The notes under the pieces: generated by a model
What the model was told of the DNA's origin: nothing
Seen by the model: only the letters and a program-made list of their open reading frames with translations
Database searches by the model: none
In this document: positions 1-5,952 of the stretch, in pieces
Layout of the letters: every line of letters starts with the position of its first letter
Numbering within the stretch: position 1 is the stretch's first letter
Assembly: GCA_025358195.1 (NCBI GenBank)
Contig: JANYKP010000329.1
Span: 1-6,404 of the forward strand
DNA from: Cyclobacteriaceae bacterium
GTDB lineage: Bacteria; Bacteroidota; Bacteroidia; Cytophagales; Cyclobacteriaceae
DNA length: 6,404 bases
Direction of reading: 5' to 3'
Program-made: the position numbers and the translations under genes

Positions 1-145
1 TCAATGACTTGTCTGTCGACTTTTCAGAACCCTTCAGCGAGTCTGACAGTCTTGAAATCAATTCAAGCTTATTGGCGGGACTTAAGTTGTTCAACAGGCC
101 CAGGTAGCTCTCTACTAAGTTAAATTTTAAGTCTGCTGCTTTCAT
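1..145 (-). CDS. Putative type II toxin-antitoxin antitoxin-like protein (5' part only)
   Basis: On the minus strand an ATG at 145-143 opens a frame that runs off the left edge after 48 codons. The readable protein begins MKAADLKFNLVESYLGLLNN and continues with LSPANKLELISRLSDSLK and a Lys/Ser-rich stretch ending KSTDKSL. The pattern of a charged amphipathic helix followed by LSPxxKLELISRLSxSLK resembles small Bacteroidota proteins, usually under 100 residues, annotated as antitoxins encoded just upstream of a PIN-domain (VapC-type) toxin. If so, it would bind and neutralise the toxin and probably repress its own promoter. The identification is from memory of the family; the toxin gene would lie left of base 1 and is not visible. 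No Shine-Dalgarno sequence precedes the start, and the upstream DNA is A/T-rich. It could instead be an unrelated small helical protein. Confidence 0.6.
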   Translation of the reverse strand, partial: MKAADLKFNLVESYLGLLNNLSPANKLELISRLSDSLKGSEKSTDKSL

Positions 146-230
146 ATTGTTTAAGAATCATATAAAAGTAATATTTTTTTGCTGATTCCTTTGGCACCCA
201 AGGTATTGCATTTGATTGTAAGGTTTTCCT

Positions 231-249
231 GGAGCATGGGTACTGCTCC
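231..249. repeat. Short perfect inverted repeat (6-bp stem, 7-nt loop)
   Basis: GGAGCA at 231-236 pairs with TGCTCC at 244-249 around a 7-nt loop. A run of six A (254-259) follows on the plus strand, opposite four T at 224-227, so an interrupted outer stem is possible. It lies between the end of the symporter gene (291) and the antitoxin-like gene (145), both on the minus strand, so it could end or attenuate symporter transcription. On the minus strand, however, the T-run comes before the stem rather than after it, so this is not a standard intrinsic terminator. The rest of 146-290 shows no gene or RNA I can identify, only a bulged palindrome near 188-203 (CCTTTGG, then CCAAGG). Confidence 0.35.
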
Positions 250-290
250 GATCAAAAAACGATCCTGATTATGAAAATACCAAGCTTGTA

Positions 291-1682
291 CTACAAATCT
301 CCCTTCATCCTCCCAAAATACGACCGTGCCTCCGCCAGCACTTTAGGTGCAAGCACAAATCCTGAGAGCATCGTCGGTATCGCCATCAGTGCATAGGCAA
401 TGTCGATCACATTGATCACATCGGTCATGGAGGCCACGGCGCCAATGATGATGGTTGACAGATAAAAATAATCGTAGTATTTACTGGCTTTCACGCCCAC
501 CAGAAAGGCGAGCGCTTTGCTTCCGTAATACGAATAGGAGAACAGGGAGGTGATGGCGAAGAAGAAAGCGCAAAGCAACAATAAATATTTTCCGGTATCA
601 CCCAACGAATTTTCAAACGCAATCGCCGTCAGGGAAACGCCATTGGCGCCTGAGGTTTGCCAAACTCCCGTTACGAGTATGGCAAGAGCAGTCAGCGTGC
701 AAACCAACAGTGTATCAATCGCGGGACTGAGCATGGAGACCAATCCTTCCCGGATCGGCTCTGTACTTTGTGAAGCGCCCATGGCCATCGGTGCGGTGCC
801 AATACCTGCCTCATTGGAAAATGAAGCCCTTCTCACACCGGCTACAATAAGTCCTCCCACAACGCCGCCCAACGCTGGTTGGCCATGAAAATGTTCAGCA
901 GCAAATGCATCTGAAACGATCAACCAAAGGTAGTGCGGCAGCGAAGAAATGTTAACGATCAAAATAGCGAGCACAGAACCGAAATAAATGATGATCATCA
1001 GGGGTACCATCTTGCCGGCCCAACTTCCGATGCGTTGGATGCCACCGATAATGACGAAAGCGGAAATGATCATCAGGATGGTTCCGATTACGAATTTTAA
1101 TGTATTGATTTCAAACCCCAGGAACTGAAAAGACCAGGTTTTGGCTTCTTCGGAAGGAACTCCGATATCAATAATGGCTTGCGTAAGTTGGTTCGCCTGA
1201 AAAATAGGAAGACATCCAATCATGGTGCATAGACAGAACAAAACCGCCAATGGCTGCCAGGCTTTGCCCAGCGCTTCACGAATAACGTACATCGGTCCGC
1301 CCTGAATGACCCCTGCGGAATCCTTACCGCGGTACATCACCGATAATGTGCTGGTGAAAAAGTTGGTTGACATTCCCACAAAAGCGGTGACCCACATCCA
1401 GAATAAGGCTCCTGGTCCGCCGATACTGATCGCAGCGGCCACTCCCGCTATGTTTCCCATCCCCACCGTTGATGCCAATGCAGTCGACAACGCTTCGTAT
1501 GGACTGATTTGTCCCGGATCATTTGGATTGTGGTACTTGCCGCGAAGAATGGCAATGCAATGAGAGAAGTACCGGTAGTGAATGAATCGTGAGTAAAAGA
1601 AAAAGAACAGACCACCGAGAATCAGGAGAAATAGGATAGGAGTCCAAACCCCGGTTGCAATTTTGCCAATAAGTTCACTCAT
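291..1682 (-). CDS. AGCS-family sodium:alanine/glycine symporter
   Basis: Inner-membrane transporter (alanine or glycine:cation symporter family, TC 2.A.25) that takes up small neutral amino acids with sodium. The 463-residue length fits the family (about 450-540). Landmarks in order: TVGMGNIAGV at 72-81; the family signature GGPGALFWMWVTAFVG at 88-103; GGPMYVI at 128-134; FQANQ at 161-165; the strongly conserved RRASFSNEAGIGTAP at 284-298; and YYGSKALAFLVG at 385-396. About 10-11 hydrophobic segments span the protein, the first near residues 11-30. Alanine versus glycine preference cannot be read from sequence, so no symbol is given. The ATG at 1682-1680 starts just before the first membrane segment and has no Shine-Dalgarno. 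Upstream, minus-strand TTATTTTG (1703-1710) and TAATTTTC (1711-1718) are imperfect matches to the Bacteroidota -7 element without a good -33 partner, so its promoter is uncertain; readthrough from the agmatinase gene is also possible. The frame is intact. Confidence 0.95.
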   Translation of the reverse strand: MSELIGKIATGVWTPILFLLILGGLFFFFYSRFIHYRYFSHCIAILRGKYHNPNDPGQISPYEALSTALASTVGMGNIAGVAAAISIGGPGALFWMWVTAFVGMSTNFFTSTLSVMYRGKDSAGVIQGGPMYVIREALGKAWQPLAVLFCLCTMIGCLPIFQANQLTQAIIDIGVPSEEAKTWSFQFLGFEINTLKFVIGTILMIISAFVIIGGIQRIGSWAGKMVPLMIIIYFGSVLAILIVNISSLPHYLWLIVSDAFAAEHFHGQPALGGVVGGLIVAGVRRASFSNEAGIGTAPMAMGASQSTEPIREGLVSMLSPAIDTLLVCTLTALAILVTGVWQTSGANGVSLTAIAFENSLGDTGKYLLLLCAFFFAITSLFSYSYYGSKALAFLVGVKASKYYDYFYLSTIIIGAVASMTDVINVIDIAYALMAIPTMLSGFVLAPKVLAEARSYFGRMKGDL

Positions 1683-1759
1683 GCGTTCAAATTAAAGATT
1701 GGCAAAATAAGAAAATTAGTTGGCTGAATGGGTTTAAATTGAAATACCGATCAAAGCCA

Positions 1760-1801
1760 AAAGTTTAAATTGTAAAGTTTAAAGTCCAAAGTTTACAGCG
1801 C
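1760..1801. repeat. Heptamer-phased tandem repeat (AAAGTTT type)
   Basis: From 1760 the DNA reads as six consecutive 7-mers. Units 1, 3 and 5 (1760, 1774 and 1788) are identical AAAGTTT; units 2 and 4 are AAATTGT and AAAGTCC; the sixth (from 1795) is degenerate. It can equally be described as a 14-bp repeat in about 2.8 copies. A further 10-bp direct copy, GTTTAAATTG, is seen at 1732-1741 and again at 1763-1772. The array fills the distal half of the spacer between the symporter and agmatinase genes and extends over the agmatinase stop codon (1793-1795). The remainder of 1683-1759 is A/T-rich non-coding DNA upstream of the symporter start. Confidence 0.75.
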
Positions 1802-2860
1802 CCCTTGTCTACTGCCTACTTTCAAAGCTCCATTCGAAACGCCCATCCAATTACACAGTTGCCACAAAATGCGTGACCCAACATTGGCATCCCATTCATC
1901 CTGATCACACGGTGCGACTTCACTCAAATCAAATCCGATGATGGTACGTCCGCTGGTCGCTACGGTTTTGATAAGCGTGGCAGCCTGATGAAATTCAAGT
2001 CCACCCGGCACGGGCGTACCGGTATGCGGACAGAGCTTGGGATCGAGCCCATCGATATCAAAACTGATATAGACTTTCTCGGGAAGTTCTTTTATAATTT
2101 GAGCGCAAATTGAATCCCAGGATTTGCCACTATCCAGTGTTGTCTTTATATCATCATCAAAGAACGTCTTTACTCTTCCCATGCCACGTTTCATCATCTG
2201 AGACTCCTCCTCGCAAAAGTCGCGGACACCCACCTGGACCAGGCGACTGACGGCAGAAGTCTTCAAAGCATTGTACATGATCGACCCATGAGAATACGCA
2301 AACCCTTCGTAACTTTTTCTCAAATCCGTGTGAGCATCAATTTGCAAAATGCCGAAGCGGTCGTATTTCTCGCTTAACGACCGGATGAAACCCAAAGGCG
2401 CACTATGGTCACCTCCGAGTAGTCCTACCATCTTACTTTCATTCAAATAGGTCTGGGTAGTTTTCTTTACATAAATCATGAGGCTCTCAAGCGCTTCGTT
2501 TATCTTGTTTAAAAAAATAGTTGAATGCTCGTCACTGTGCTGCCCGACGGCATGAAAGTAGTTCACTAAAGTTCTTAATCGATCGCTTTCAGCTTTGATC
2601 TCAATCGGTATCGGGAGCATGGATATACCCATTCTCCACGCATCTGGAATATCGCGCATAAAAAAATCAATCTGACGAGAAGCTTTTAGTATTGCTTCCG
2701 GACCTTTTGCTGCGCCCGTTCTGTACGAGACGGTCGCTTCCCACGGCACGGGTACGATGACAAGCTTTGCCGTTTCAGGAGTGAAGGGCAATCCGAAAAG
2801 TTGGCCGGGGATTCCATCACCGTTCACATCGAATTGTGCTGCCTGTTCATCTGCCGTCAT
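1793..2860 (-). CDS. speB: Agmatinase-family ureohydrolase
   Basis: Binuclear-manganese amidinohydrolase of the arginase/agmatinase superfamily, probably cytoplasmic, most likely converting agmatine to putrescine and urea for polyamine synthesis. All three metal-site motifs are present: GGDHS at 149-153 (H152), DAHTD at 175-179 (D175, H177, D179) and DIDGLDP at 268-274 (D268, D270). TGTPVPGG follows at 280-287 and FDLSEVAP at 310-317. At 355 residues it exceeds E. coli SpeB (about 306); the extra length is an N-terminal extension with FGLPF at 22-26 and a helical insert around 90-145, as in the long Bacteroidota form of this family. Substrate specificity is inferred; guanidinobutyrase or another guanidino substrate is possible, and the overall pattern fits agmatinase better than arginase or formimidoylglutamase. 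The ATG at 2860-2858 lies six bases after the stop of the SixA-like gene, indicating one transcript. The last codons and the TAA overlap short tandem repeats, so the C-terminal tail may be non-native. Confidence 0.88.
   Translation of the reverse strand: MTADEQAAQFDVNGDGIPGQLFGLPFTPETAKLVIVPVPWEATVSYRTGAAKGPEAILKASRQIDFFMRDIPDAWRMGISMLPIPIEIKAESDRLRTLVNYFHAVGQHSDEHSTIFLNKINEALESLMIYVKKTTQTYLNESKMVGLLGGDHSAPLGFIRSLSEKYDRFGILQIDAHTDLRKSYEGFAYSHGSIMYNALKTSAVSRLVQVGVRDFCEEESQMMKRGMGRVKTFFDDDIKTTLDSGKSWDSICAQIIKELPEKVYISFDIDGLDPKLCPHTGTPVPGGLEFHQAATLIKTVATSGRTIIGFDLSEVAPCDQDEWDANVGSRILWQLCNWMGVSNGALKVGSRQGAL
1807..1820. repeat. Pair of 7-bp tandem repeats inside the 3' end of the agmatinase gene
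   Basis: GTCTACT (1807-1813) is followed directly by GCCTACT (1814-1820), two 7-mers differing at one base. On the coding (minus) strand they read AGTAGGC then AGTAGAC and supply parts of the codons for V-G-S-R near residues 348-351. The unit differs in sequence from the AAAGTTT-type array just beyond the stop but has the same period of 7. Confidence 0.5.
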
Positions 2861-2866
2861 CTGCTT

Positions 2867-3343
2867 TTATTTGATGCTCATAATTTCCTGTCCCTGATCT
2901 CCGATTTCCCGCCACTTCTTATGTTCGAACTCAAAACCAATCAACTCGCAGGGACCGAGTTCGAGTATGCTTCCTTTGAATCTACTTGCCAGTATGGAAA
3001 GCCATGGATTATGACCTACCAGCAGGACCTGATTTATGTCATCCGGTAATCCATAAATATGGTCGAGCCAATGTACCATCAGGGCTTCGTATAATTCAGG
3101 TTTGAACAGAATTTTTTCTGAGGGTAGCTGAAGTTTTTCATTTATCAGCTCGACGGTCTGACGCGTTCGCGTTGAGCTGCTCGAGAGGATTAATTGAAAA
3201 TTATAATTTTGTTGTTTTAATTTCTGGCCCAGCGCCCTCGCTGCTACTTGTCCCTGAAGGGTAAGTGTGCGGTCATAATCGAGCTGTCCACTCTGTTTAC
3301 CAGCACTTTGCGCGTGACGCAGCACAACAAGGACTTTGGTCAT
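2867..3343 (-). CDS. SixA-like histidine phosphatase (RHG fold)
   Basis: Small cytoplasmic histidine-phosphatase-superfamily protein, 158 residues, almost the length of E. coli SixA (161). Catalytic landmarks: R9-H10 in LRHAQSAG, where H10 would form the phosphohistidine intermediate; DYDRTLT at 22-28; SSSTRTRQT at 55-63 with the phosphate-binding R59; PELYEA at 82-87; and GHNP at 110-113 with the second catalytic H111. E. coli SixA removes phosphate from phosphohistidine on a signalling or PTS-type protein. The substrate here is not known and I infer only a phosphohistidine or small phosphoester target. The ATG at 3343-3341 gives the N-terminus expected for the family, with the RHA motif at residue 9. 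The gene is first in a likely two-gene unit with the agmatinase (six-base gap) and is transcribed divergently from topA. A perfect TAnnTTTG element lies 29 bases upstream of its start codon. No truncation or missing catalytic residue is seen. Confidence 0.9.
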   Translation of the reverse strand: MTKVLVVLRHAQSAGKQSGQLDYDRTLTLQGQVAARALGQKLKQQNYNFQLILSSSSTRTRQTVELINEKLQLPSEKILFKPELYEALMVHWLDHIYGLPDDINQVLLVGHNPWLSILASRFKGSILELGPCELIGFEFEHKKWREIGDQGQEIMSIK

Positions 3344-3372
3344 TTGATCGAATAAATGTTACAAAACTGGTT

Positions 3373-3403
3373 CAAAATTAACGGCAAATAGTATCATCGA
3401 AAA
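3373..3403 (-). promoter_or_regulatory. Putative Bacteroidota-type promoter for the sixA-like/agmatinase unit
   Basis: The minus strand carries TAATTTTG (complement of 3373-3380), a perfect match to the Bacteroidota sigma-ABfr -7 consensus TAnnTTTG. Nineteen bases upstream is TTTT (complement of 3400-3403), a 3-of-4 match to the -33 TTTG. Transcription would begin around 3366-3368, leaving a leader of roughly 22-25 nt before the ATG at 3343. This is consensus matching only. Confidence 0.4.
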
Positions 3404-3431
3404 TTGATTTTTTAAAAAAGTGTGATATTTG
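3403..3431 (+). promoter_or_regulatory. Putative Bacteroidota-type promoter for topA
   Basis: GATATTTG at 3424-3431 differs from TAnnTTTG only at the first base, and ATTG at 3403-3406 is a 3-of-4 match to the -33 TTTG, 17 bp upstream (slightly short of the usual 19-21). The spacer contains the perfect palindrome TTTTTTAAAAAA at 3408-3419. The implied start near 3438 gives a leader of about 18 nt before the topA ATG, which has no Shine-Dalgarno. The element lies back to back with the minus-strand promoter candidate, the two -33 boxes meeting at 3403. Confidence 0.3.
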
Positions 3432-3455
3432 AGGCCTTCGCAAACAAAATTTTAG

Positions 3456-5792
3456 ATGGCAAAGAACCTTGTGATTGTTGAATCTCCCGCGAAAGCCAAG
3501 ACCATAGAAGGTTATCTGGGGAAGGATTATAAAGTGAGTTCGAGCATGGGTCACATCCGCGATTTGCGGAAAGGAAATGCTGCGATTGACGTCGAAAATA
3601 ATTTCGAGCCGACCTACGAAGTCAGCGCGGATAAAAAGGATGTGATAGCGAATTTGAAGAAGCTCTCTGAAGATGCCGAAATGGTCTATCTGGCCAGTGA
3701 CGAAGACCGGGAAGGAGAGGCGATCTCCTGGCACTTGAAAGAGGTGTTGAATTTGAACGATGCAAAGACCCGTCGGATTGTCTTCACGGAGATTACAAAG
3801 AAGGCGATCCTCAACGCGATTGAGAACCCTCGCGGGATTGATATTGATCTCGTCAATGCTCAACAGGCACGACGAGTACTGGACAGGTTGGTGGGTTTTG
3901 AATTGTCGCCGATCCTCTGGAAGAAAATAAAGACAGGCTTATCGGCAGGACGAGTGCAATCTGTGGCTGTCCGGTTGGTGGTAGAGCGTGAACGTGAGAT
4001 CGAACGCTTTGAAGCAAAGTCTTCTTTTAAGGTCGCCGCTATTTTCGATCTTGGGAAGGGCAAACAACTAATAGCTGAGCTCGGTGAAAAATTTGAGACC
4101 GAAAAAGAGGCGGCTGAATTTTTGGAGTCGTGCAAAAATGCTGTTTTTACAATCGGTGATTTACAAAAAAAGCCGGCCAAAAAATCTCCAGCGCCGCCCT
4201 TTACCACATCCACATTGCAGCAGGAAGCTGGTCGGAAGCTTGGCTTTTCGGTTTTGCAAACTATGGTAGTGGCACAAAAGCTATATGAGGCGGGTAAGAT
4301 ATCGTATATGCGTACCGATTCAGTGAACCTGTCGGATGAAGCCGTTCAAGGAGCAACCCGGCAGATTGAGTCGGCATTTGGAAAAGAATTTATCCAGACC
4401 CGTCGTTATAAAACTAAATCGGCCGGCGCTCAGGAAGCTCACGAAGCTATCCGACCAACTGACTTTTCATTGTTGGAGGCAGGTGCTGACAGAAATGGTC
4501 AGCGTCTGTATGATCTGATTTGGAAACGTGCGATCGCCTCGCAAATGGCTGACGCGGAACTAGAGAGGACAACGGCTACTATAAAAATTTCTACGAATCC
4601 TCGCACCCTTACCGCGTCAGGTGAAGTCATTAAGTTCGAAGGCTTCCTCAAGGTGTACATGGAGTCGAAAGATGATGACGAGAGCGACCAGGAGGAGGGC
4701 AGCAAGGTATTGCCTCCATTAACAGTTGGCCAGGATTTGAAACTGAATGAACTTACAGCTACCGAAACATTTTCAAGACATGCAGCTCGTTACACCGAAC
4801 CAACACTGGTAAAAAAATTGGAAGAACTGGGAATCGGCAGGCCGTCCACCTATGCCCCGACCATCTCGACGATTCAAAAGCGTGGTTACGTTGTAAAAGA
4901 AAGCAGGGAAGGGAAGGAGCGGAAGTACAAAGTTTATTCGTTGGTCGACAATCAGGTGACCAACAAACTTGAATCAGAAATTACAGGCGCGGAGAAGAAT
5001 AAACTTTTCCCCACCAACATCGCCATGGTGGTGAATGATTTCTTGGTTGAACATTTCCCCGACATTACCGACTATTCTTTTACGGCCACCATCGAGCAGG
5101 AGTTCGATGAAATCGCCAATGGGAAAATCAAGTGGCAAAAGATGATCGAACAGTTTTACCGCCCGTTTCATAAAACGGTAACCAAAACTGAATTAGTGGA
5201 GCGGTCGTCGGTCCAAAACAAAAATCGTGAGTTGGGCATCGACCCAAAGTCCGGCAAAAAAGTGTATGCCAAGCTTGGCCGGTGGGGAGCTTACGTTCAG
5301 ATCGGAGAAAACCCGGAGGATGGCAACCCTGAAAAACCAAAGTTCGCCGGCTTGCGTCCAGGGCAGTTCATTGAAAGCCTGACGTTGGAAGATGCGTTAG
5401 AGGTGATGAAAATGCCCCGCGATCTTGGTGCATTTGAGGACAAGCCCGTCGTGGCCAACATCGGACGATTTGGACCTTACGTTTTGCATGATAAAAAATT
5501 TGTTTCTATCCCAAAGGAAGAAGACCCCTATACCATTTCGCCAGAGCGGGCCGTGGAGCTTATACAGGCTAAGCGTGAAGCGGATGCCAACAAATTAATC
5601 AAGGCGTTTGAGACCAACCCAGATATTCAAATCCTGAACGGACGTTTTGGTCCTTACATCAAGGCAGGTAAAAAGAATGTAAAAATTCCCAAAGGCAGAA
5701 TCCCGGTGGAGCTAACACTCGAGGAGTGTGTGACCTTAGCGGAAAATGCTCCTGAGAAGAAGGGGCGTTTCTTTAAGAAGAAGAAGGAGTAG
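3456..5792 (+). CDS. topA: DNA topoisomerase I (type IA)
   Basis: Relaxes negatively supercoiled DNA by transient single-strand cleavage through a 5'-phosphotyrosine, setting chromosomal superhelicity together with gyrase. The 778-residue protein is complete. The Toprim domain spans about 1-145 with E9 (VESPAKAKTI) and DEDREGE at 82-88 as the metal-binding acids. The type IA core follows: LSAGRVQSVAVRLV at 162-175, the active site SYMRTDS at 283-289 with nucleophile Y284 and R286, HEAIRPT at 329-335, and GIGRPSTYAPTI at 459-470. An acidic loop (about 405-414) is rich in Asp, Glu and Ser. The C-terminus has no CxxC zinc ribbons (only C226 and C758 in the whole protein); instead it carries three GR[WF]GxY repeats beginning at 608, 670 and 729, the topoisomerase C-terminal repeat type, and a lysine-rich tail. 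The ATG at 3456 gives the canonical MAKNLVIVESP start. It is divergent from the SixA-like gene and followed by a repeat-bearing spacer. Confidence 0.98.
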   Translation: MAKNLVIVESPAKAKTIEGYLGKDYKVSSSMGHIRDLRKGNAAIDVENNFEPTYEVSADKKDVIANLKKLSEDAEMVYLASDEDREGEAISWHLKEVLNLNDAKTRRIVFTEITKKAILNAIENPRGIDIDLVNAQQARRVLDRLVGFELSPILWKKIKTGLSAGRVQSVAVRLVVEREREIERFEAKSSFKVAAIFDLGKGKQLIAELGEKFETEKEAAEFLESCKNAVFTIGDLQKKPAKKSPAPPFTTSTLQQEAGRKLGFSVLQTMVVAQKLYEAGKISYMRTDSVNLSDEAVQGATRQIESAFGKEFIQTRRYKTKSAGAQEAHEAIRPTDFSLLEAGADRNGQRLYDLIWKRAIASQMADAELERTTATIKISTNPRTLTASGEVIKFEGFLKVYMESKDDDESDQEEGSKVLPPLTVGQDLKLNELTATETFSRHAARYTEPTLVKKLEELGIGRPSTYAPTISTIQKRGYVVKESREGKERKYKVYSLVDNQVTNKLESEITGAEKNKLFPTNIAMVVNDFLVEHFPDITDYSFTATIEQEFDEIANGKIKWQKMIEQFYRPFHKTVTKTELVERSSVQNKNRELGIDPKSGKKVYAKLGRWGAYVQIGENPEDGNPEKPKFAGLRPGQFIESLTLEDALEVMKMPRDLGAFEDKPVVANIGRFGPYVLHDKKFVSIPKEEDPYTISPERAVELIQAKREADANKLIKAFETNPDIQILNGRFGPYIKAGKKNVKIPKGRIPVELTLEECVTLAENAPEKKGRFFKKKKE

Positions 5793-5802
5793 GGTGTGGA
5801 AA

Positions 5803-5848
5803 CGGTGATCGGTCTGGAAACGGTGATCGGTAATCGGTGATCGGTTTG
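5803..5848. repeat. Heptamer-phased tandem repeat (CGGTRAT type) after topA
   Basis: CGGTGATCGG occurs three times, starting at 5803, 5821 and 5835. From 5821 the DNA is a clean run of four 7-mers with consensus CGGTRAT (units at 5821, 5828, 5835 and 5842, the last degenerate). Two more units at 5803 and 5810 precede them, separated by GAAA at 5817-5820. It can also be read as an 18-bp repeat: 5797-5814 and 5815-5832 match except at the last base. It begins 10 bases after the topA stop codon. No classical terminator hairpin is visible in 5793-5928; the remainder of this spacer (5849-5928) shows only a direct repeat AATTCG at 5857 and 5865. Confidence 0.8.
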
Positions 5849-5928
5849 GTCGGAGTAATTCGACAATTCGTTTATACATATTAGTTCATGCCGGTTGGGA
5901 AAACAGATTACTGCTTTTTCAATTTTGA

Positions 5929-5952
5929 GTATATTTCAAAAAAAAAATATAC
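5929..5952 (+). promoter_or_regulatory. Perfect A/T-rich inverted repeat abutting a start codon
   Basis: GTATATTT (5929-5936) and AAATATAC (5945-5952) are perfect 8-bp complements separated by 8 nt (one C and seven A); ten consecutive A occupy 5938-5947. The right arm ends on the base immediately before the ATG at 5953. TATATTTC (5930-5937) also matches the -7 promoter consensus TAnnTTTG at all but the last base, with no clear -33 partner, so the repeat could be an operator overlapping a promoter or a leader hairpin. Its function is inferred only. Confidence 0.4.

Noticed and set aside
231..260. Intrinsic terminator for the symporter gene
   Set aside because: In the direction of transcription (minus) the T-run comes before the stem instead of after it, so I list only the inverted repeat.
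550..888. 112-codon plus-strand open frame inside the symporter gene
   Set aside because: It lies entirely antisense to conserved AGCS coding sequence, is low in complexity (Pro/Ser/Ala-rich) and has no family resemblance.
1760..1801. CRISPR array
   Set aside because: The units are 7-14 bp with no spacers of regular length, far too short for CRISPR repeats, and no cas-like gene is present.
2804..2830. EF-hand or dockerin-like DVNGDG loop at residues 11-16 of the agmatinase
   Set aside because: The flanking residues do not form an EF-hand helix pair, and this position is a variable part of the N-terminal extension; it is most likely a chance resemblance.
2801..3049. 82-codon plus-strand open frame across the agmatinase/phosphatase junction
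   Set aside because: It is antisense to both genes, including catalytic-region codons of the phosphatase, and shows no recognisable domain.
3378..3863. 161-codon minus-strand open frame antisense to the start of topA
   Set aside because: It overlaps the strongly conserved Toprim coding region and the divergent promoter region, and its protein has no recognisable motif; it is a mirror of topA codon structure.
5654..5866. 70-codon minus-strand open frame with repeated R-P-I-T-V sequence
   Set aside because: The apparent protein repeat is just translation of the CGGTRAT DNA repeats, and the rest is antisense to the end of topA.
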